64,000 bases of DNA from CAYJEQ01 sp964369235 (lineage in GTDB: Bacteria; Bacillota; Clostridia; Oscillospirales; Ruminococcaceae): contig CAYJEQ010000004.1 in the NCBI GenBank assembly GCA_964369235.1, positions 1 to 64,000 on the forward strand, given 5' to 3'. Below, in pieces: positions 59,969-64,000 of this stretch (position 1 is the first letter of the stretch; every line of letters begins with the position of its first letter). Made by a program: the position numbers and the translations under genes. Below the pieces are notes generated by a model. That model was not told the DNA's origin. It saw only the letters and a program-made list of their open reading frames with translations, and did not search any database.

Positions 59969-60904
59969 TTGAAGAAAATAATTATACTTATAATTGTAAT
60001 TAGCCTATGGATATTTCTAATATCCTGCAGTAGTAATAAAAGTTCTGTAGAGCCTAATATAGGAGAAAATCAAAGTTCAGTGGTGGATAGAGCTTTAGAT
60101 GATAACGGAGAGCTAGAAGAAATTCAAGAGGAGATGACATTTACAGAGTTAGTTTTACATGAGGATGAAGACTGCTTTGTAAAAGTTACAGATATAGAGG
60201 AAGATGGCTTAGGAGGATATATTTTAAGAATAATTCTAGAGAATAAATCTGACCATAAAAACTATATTTATAAAATTGAGGATATTTCAGTAGATGGTGT
60301 AGAAATCCAAGCTTTATTATTAGTAGAGGTGGTAGCTGGCGAAATAGTTAATGAAGATATTTATTTAGAAATAGAGGAGTTTAAAGATAATAATCCACCA
60401 AAGTTTTCAGATATTCAAATGAAATTATTATATTACGAAATAATTGCAGAAAAAGCCCCAAAGGAAATAAATGAGAAATTAGTTAGAATATATCCTTATG
60501 GGGAAGAAAACTCAGTGAAATATATTCGAGAGACTAGAGATACTGACAAAGTAATTATAGATAATGATATGGTTACAGTTATTATTACTGGCTATGAAGA
60601 AGGACCAATGTGGTATTATATAAACACATATGTAATTAATAAAACAGATAAAACATTACAAATAGGCTTAGAGGATACTTTTATAAATGGGTATAAGATT
60701 GATGTTAGTGGTGTTAATTTATTAAAGGCTGGTAATTGTGAGTTTAGTAGCATAACCATATTAAACGACCAGTTAATAGGACATAATATTGAAAATGTAA
60801 ATGAAGTAAATGGAGCTTTAACAATATCTGAGGTGCATAGTTTAGAGCTAAATAATTTCAGGGTAGATGAGATTTATAGAGGTGATATAACAATAAATCC
60901 TTAA
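59969..60904 (+). CDS. Lipoprotein of unknown function with atypical codon use
   Basis: A 311-aa lipoprotein: TTG start, signal peptide with lipobox LISC (Cys near residue 20), acidic mature domain with two similar beta-rich halves (~50-150 and ~190-305; each with a ...VxVTxIEEDG/VTVIITGYEEGP-like strand). I do not recognise the family. Codon use is unlike its neighbours: by hand count about 20 of 26 Leu codons are TTA and 5 CTA, the reverse of rnfA. This may reflect low expression or recent transfer. The SD region is AGGGAAGG. Confidence 0.6.
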   Translation: MKKIIILIIVISLWIFLISCSSNKSSVEPNIGENQSSVVDRALDDNGELEEIQEEMTFTELVLHEDEDCFVKVTDIEEDGLGGYILRIILENKSDHKNYIYKIEDISVDGVEIQALLLVEVVAGEIVNEDIYLEIEEFKDNNPPKFSDIQMKLLYYEIIAEKAPKEINEKLVRIYPYGEENSVKYIRETRDTDKVIIDNDMVTVIITGYEEGPMWYYINTYVINKTDKTLQIGLEDTFINGYKIDVSGVNLLKAGNCEFSSITILNDQLIGHNIENVNEVNGALTISEVHSLELNNFRVDEIYRGDITINP

Positions 60905-60945
60905 GTATATATTAGAATACTTATTAAATATTTAGGTGAAATTTT

Positions 60946-61003
60946 ATTGGGGTACCTTCCCTTGCTATCAGCGAGAGGATGTACACCAATAATTATTAAA
61001 GAA
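60946..61003. repeat. Palindromic MITE-like element, copy 5 (degraded)
   Basis: Core TTGGGGTACCTTCCCTTGC...GCGAG...GTACACCAA keeps the CCTTCCCT and GCGAG blocks and ends in TTAAAGAAC, but the arms no longer pair well. It lies between convergent genes, like the other copies. Confidence 0.6.
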
Positions 61004-61041
61004 CAAGTATTAAATTATTATGCTATCTAAAGTAAGTATTA

Positions 61042-62757
61042 TTAAAACTCCCACTCTTTAAACTTACCTATTAACTCAACTCTCTTTACCTTTTGTTTTT
61101 CTGCGTTAATAGCAATAATAATAAGGGTTGTACCTGCAATTAGTAGGTATACAAGCCATGATAGATTAAACCAAAATTCTCTACTAATATAGAAACCTAG
61201 AATAACCATGGTAACTAGGGATAGGGATAACCATCTAATTCTTTTTATAAAGAAGGAATACAAGAATAGTATAAGCATAGCACCACCAAGAAGTAAGCTA
61301 CTGATAATATGCTCATATATCAGAAGATTAACTCCTAGATAAATGGTGGTAGCGATACCGAAACCATAGCCGATTTTATCATAAGGGGTAAATTTGTTAA
61401 TAAGAAGAATTGCTGTTAAAATCATAAGACCGAGGATTTCTTCTTTATATCCAGTAGGATATCTAAAGAAGGGCTGCACATTCCAGAGAAAATAAGCCAT
61501 TACAGTAGCCATAATAAGGCTAAAGTGGTCGAGAATTTTACCTTGACGACGGTAAAACTGTAGGAAGTATATGGTGGATAAAACCACACTAACAAAATCC
61601 ATCTCACTACTATGATTACCACCTAGTATAAATCCCATAATGGCAGTTATAGCATAGACATTAACCATTAATGGCTTTACTGTAATAATGGATTTATTGT
61701 AAAGCCTTCCTATTATTATAAATAGTACACCCAGTGTCATAGAAACTATGGAGGCTGTAAAACTATTAGTCATATCATAACTATCAAATAAGCCGTATAT
61801 CACAAAGAAAGCAAAGAAGTTTATTCCTACAATAACATGCTTTTTCATATAGAATATAATTAGATTAGAAACTATAGTATATACTAAAATCATTACAAAT
61901 TCTTCATTTATTATGGAGGAGAAAAATAGCACTATATAGCTAATATATGTAGCAGCACCACCGAGAATATCCATCTCTTTGTGGCGATTTGTAAGTTTTT
62001 TTGGAATTACAATAACACCGAGAGATAGTAGGGCAGTAATAAATATTAAGCTGTGAATATCTGTAACTAAATTCAGTGCATATAAACTTAGTGCTGGGGT
62101 AATTAGTAGCTTAATATAAAGCAGGATACGATAGTATATATTTTCTCTTTTTAGGTAGTAGATAAACACTGATAGCCATAGGGTGATAATACTAATACCT
62201 TTAAGCTCGTATAGGTAGTTACTTACAACCATATTAATAGTAAAAAGTATACTTATTGTAGAGCTAGAAAGCTGTATAAACTGCCATTTGCTTTTAACCG
62301 AGGCCATAAACAGAGCAAAAAGCACAGTTGCAGTAATTAGAGAATGTATACGAGGGTTAAGGGTGAAGTGTGCTGAAAGATTAATGGTAAAAAACACTGC
62401 TGACAGGGTCCACCCAGAGGAAGCTAAAGACTTAATAGTACCCGTTAATTTAGGGAAAAACTCACTGTAATCAGCAACATAATCTAGATAGCAGATAACC
62501 ATAACCATAATGGAGGTTAGGGTAGCAATATTATCAAAACGATACCCTGTTATTATGGCATGTAAGATAAATATTATAGTGTAAAATATAGGTGCTATCC
62601 TAAATATAGCAAGGGCAGTAATGGAGGAAAAATTTATTTTAAATAATTTACTGCTAAAGTAATATAGTAGATATATTACAAAAGAAGAAGTAGATATAAT
62701 CTCTCCATAATTATCAAAGCTAAAGGTTATATTTATGTTAAGTAGTAGCACCATCAT
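61042..62757 (-). CDS. Polytopic membrane protein, C-terminal part (broken by gap)
   Basis: 571 aa as seen, with about 18 hydrophobic helices and no soluble domain until a short basic C-terminal tail. It directly follows a 10-N gap, beyond which a membrane-protein reading frame continues. I think both belong to one protein of roughly 900 aa, similar to large multi-helix clostridial proteins of the DUF2157/DUF2339 kind. An AAAGGAG just before the gap leaves two separate genes possible. Function unknown. Confidence 0.6.
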   Translation of the reverse strand: MMVLLLNINITFSFDNYGEIISTSSFVIYLLYYFSSKLFKINFSSITALAIFRIAPIFYTIIFILHAIITGYRFDNIATLTSIMVMVICYLDYVADYSEFFPKLTGTIKSLASSGWTLSAVFFTINLSAHFTLNPRIHSLITATVLFALFMASVKSKWQFIQLSSSTISILFTINMVVSNYLYELKGISIITLWLSVFIYYLKRENIYYRILLYIKLLITPALSLYALNLVTDIHSLIFITALLSLGVIVIPKKLTNRHKEMDILGGAATYISYIVLFFSSIINEEFVMILVYTIVSNLIIFYMKKHVIVGINFFAFFVIYGLFDSYDMTNSFTASIVSMTLGVLFIIIGRLYNKSIITVKPLMVNVYAITAIMGFILGGNHSSEMDFVSVVLSTIYFLQFYRRQGKILDHFSLIMATVMAYFLWNVQPFFRYPTGYKEEILGLMILTAILLINKFTPYDKIGYGFGIATTIYLGVNLLIYEHIISSLLLGGAMLILFLYSFFIKRIRWLSLSLVTMVILGFYISREFWFNLSWLVYLLIAGTTLIIIAINAEKQKVKRVELIGKFKEWEF

Positions 62758-62759
62758 AA

Positions 62760-62769
62760 NNNNNNNNNN
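62760..62769. other. Assembly gap, 10 N
   Basis: Placeholder gap inside or between the membrane-protein frames; true length unknown, so the reading frame across it cannot be trusted. Confidence 0.98.
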
Positions 62770-63721
62770 CTCCTTTAATTATCTGGATGGTAGCATAGAT
62801 AAGACCGTATAGATACACTGCACCACGGGATAAACCACTGCTACTGGTTATATTGTGGGTAAGTAGATAGATGGTGGATATTTGGGTGATTATAGATATA
62901 AAGAAGAAATACCGTTCTTCATAGAGCTTATGGCCTAGTATAGATGATAATAGGAATATAAGTGATATAGATAATGCTATAGTGTCGAAATTTTCAAAAC
63001 TGTAATAACTACCTAAAAGCTGAAAATATCCTATAGTAAGTACAGTAGCCCCAGAGAATATAGTCCCTAAATTATAAAGGGATACACTGGTAATCCTCAG
63101 ACTATCCTTAGTGGATAAAGCCCCTACAAAAAGCCCAATAGAAAGCATAGTAAGTGTAATTACCCTAAATATATCATTCATAAGAAGCCATGTTGATGTA
63201 CCTAAAATCAGTGCAGCTGGTAGAAGTAAAATTATACCAGCAGTCATGGTGTATTTAATGGTTTTAGCGTTTTTCTGTTTGCTCTTATCTCTAGAGGAAT
63301 TAGCAGTTACAGGTGGGGTAGGTGGCTTATAATATGTTTCTGACTGATTATTAATAGGCTGGCTTATAGTTGTATTGTCCCTTACAGCATCTACACTGGC
63401 AGTAGCCACCGGAATATATTCATCTGTAGTTTTACTAGGACTACTAGAGGAAGGAGCTGCATTATTCACATAGGGTATAGGGGGGATGGGTGGTTTAGGT
63501 ATTGGTGGGCTTGGGATATTGCTAGTGGGTTTATATTTGTGTATATCCTCAGCAGTAGCCTCTACACTGGTATCTGACTTAGGGATAGGATTATATCCAG
63601 GTGTTGTTTTATAGTGGTATAGTTCGTCTTTAAGCTTATTTTTGCTAATTGTTACGATTATACTATAGGGTATTAGAATAAATGGTAGTATCATCCAAAC
63701 AATTACTAATGTTAAAGCCAT
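62770..63721 (-). CDS. Polytopic membrane protein, N-terminal part (broken by gap)
   Basis: About 317 residues: an N-terminal membrane helix (~5-25), a low-complexity Pro/Ser/Thr region (~45-150, with PSPPIPKPPIPPIPYV), and then about five helices starting IKYTMTAGIILLLPAALI. The frame runs into the 10-N gap. The start ATG has a strong AAGGAGG SD. Likely the front part of the protein continued at 61042-62757. Confidence 0.6.
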
Positions 63722-63840
63722 TAAATCAATCCTCCTTGTTAATGTATTATAGTTTAGTCATATGGTGATTTCAGATGACTTGCTTTGGTTATATTGTGAC
63801 AAGTGAGCAGATGATAAAGGATTATTTTATTAGTAAGCAA

Positions 63841-64000
63841 TTAAATCTTCACAAGTCTAAGATGATTAAAATATGCAATAGGGATAAAATCTTCCTTAGT
63901 AGAAAGTGCTATCTCCAGTGGCAACATATCCTGTAGCCAATTAGGATTATTTACAGTGCTACTATTATGTAAACTAGCCAAAGTTCGTATACCAGAAATT
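63841..64000 (-). CDS. C-terminal end of an unidentified protein (cut by window edge)
   Basis: An open minus-strand frame enters from beyond base 64000 and ends in TAA at 63841-63843. It encodes 52 residues ending EDFIPIAYFNHLRLVKI. Composition and the absence of other long frames suggest a real gene end. Too short for me to identify. Confidence 0.5.
   Translation of the reverse strand, partial: ISGIRTLASLHNSSTVNNPNWLQDMLPLEIALSTKEDFIPIAYFNHLRLVKI

Noticed and set aside
62738..62769. Reading the N-terminal membrane-protein frame through the N run to its stop
   Set aside because: The stop depends on the placeholder length of 10 N, which is not a measured distance.
1..64000. tRNA, rRNA, CRISPR arrays, IS transposases or prophage genes
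   Set aside because: I looked for tRNA-like clover sequences with CCA-type ends, regularly spaced direct repeats and transposase or integrase motifs and saw none.

Overview
The window is about 64 kb of a low-GC, Gram-positive anaerobe of the class Clostridia. The evidence is the gene order gdpP-rplI-dnaB-tilS-hpt-ftsH, an IreB-family protein, a complete Rnf complex, TTGACA/TATAAT promoters, strong Shine-Dalgarno (SD) sites and many lipoproteins. I do not name a genus. Three N runs (10, 100 and 10 bases) mark it as a scaffolded draft assembly, and three genes touch them. Leucine is mostly CTA in well-expressed genes, and the tetramer CTAG is common; both are unusual.

Layout. 1-6.6 kb: housekeeping genes on the minus strand (ftsH partial, hpt, tilS, dnaB, rplI, gdpP). 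6.9-11.2 kb: an AgrC/AgrA-like two-component pair without agrBD, a small unknown gene, ireB and prfB. 11.5-14.9 kb: a RING-finger membrane protein, a deformylase-like protein, a His-rich protein and an FKBP lipoprotein. 15.1-18.6 kb: thiamine salvage (thiM, a thiE-phosphatase fusion, thiD) behind a TPP riboswitch and a second, internally truncated TPP-like element. 18.8-20.4 kb: a flavodoxin, DUF3793 and DUF2325 operon with a cluster of metal-regulator-like half-sites. 20.6-30.9 kb: mixed genes (pseudouridine synthase, patatin, metY, a DD-carboxypeptidase homologue with all three catalytic motifs altered, pth, a CDF transporter, YetF). 31.1-40.9 kb: recQ, then apbE, a Gx-type transporter and rnfCDGEAB, the energy-conserving ferredoxin:NAD+ oxidoreductase. 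Its RnfG carries four FMN-binding domains instead of one. 41-47 kb: nitroreductase, hydrolase, MATE exporter, small alarmone synthetase, PerR and a QueD-like protein. 47.4-53.1 kb: a sensor kinase, a response regulator and a c-di-GMP phosphodiesterase with two solute-binding domains. 53.3-64 kb: a CPBP protease, DsrE, a DEAD-box helicase behind an attenuator-like leader, an sdpRI pair with two operators, a codon-atypical lipoprotein and a large membrane protein broken by a gap.

Two dispersed sequence families are the most novel-looking features. First, a roughly 90-bp palindromic, MITE-like element occurs five times, each time between convergent genes. Second, a 5' leader with a GTTTTG...CAAAAC-type stem set directly against an AGAAAGG SD precedes functionally unrelated genes (hpt, metY, a lipoprotein, a CPBP protease, rnfB, a MATE exporter and others). 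I saw no tRNA, rRNA, CRISPR array, transposase or prophage gene.
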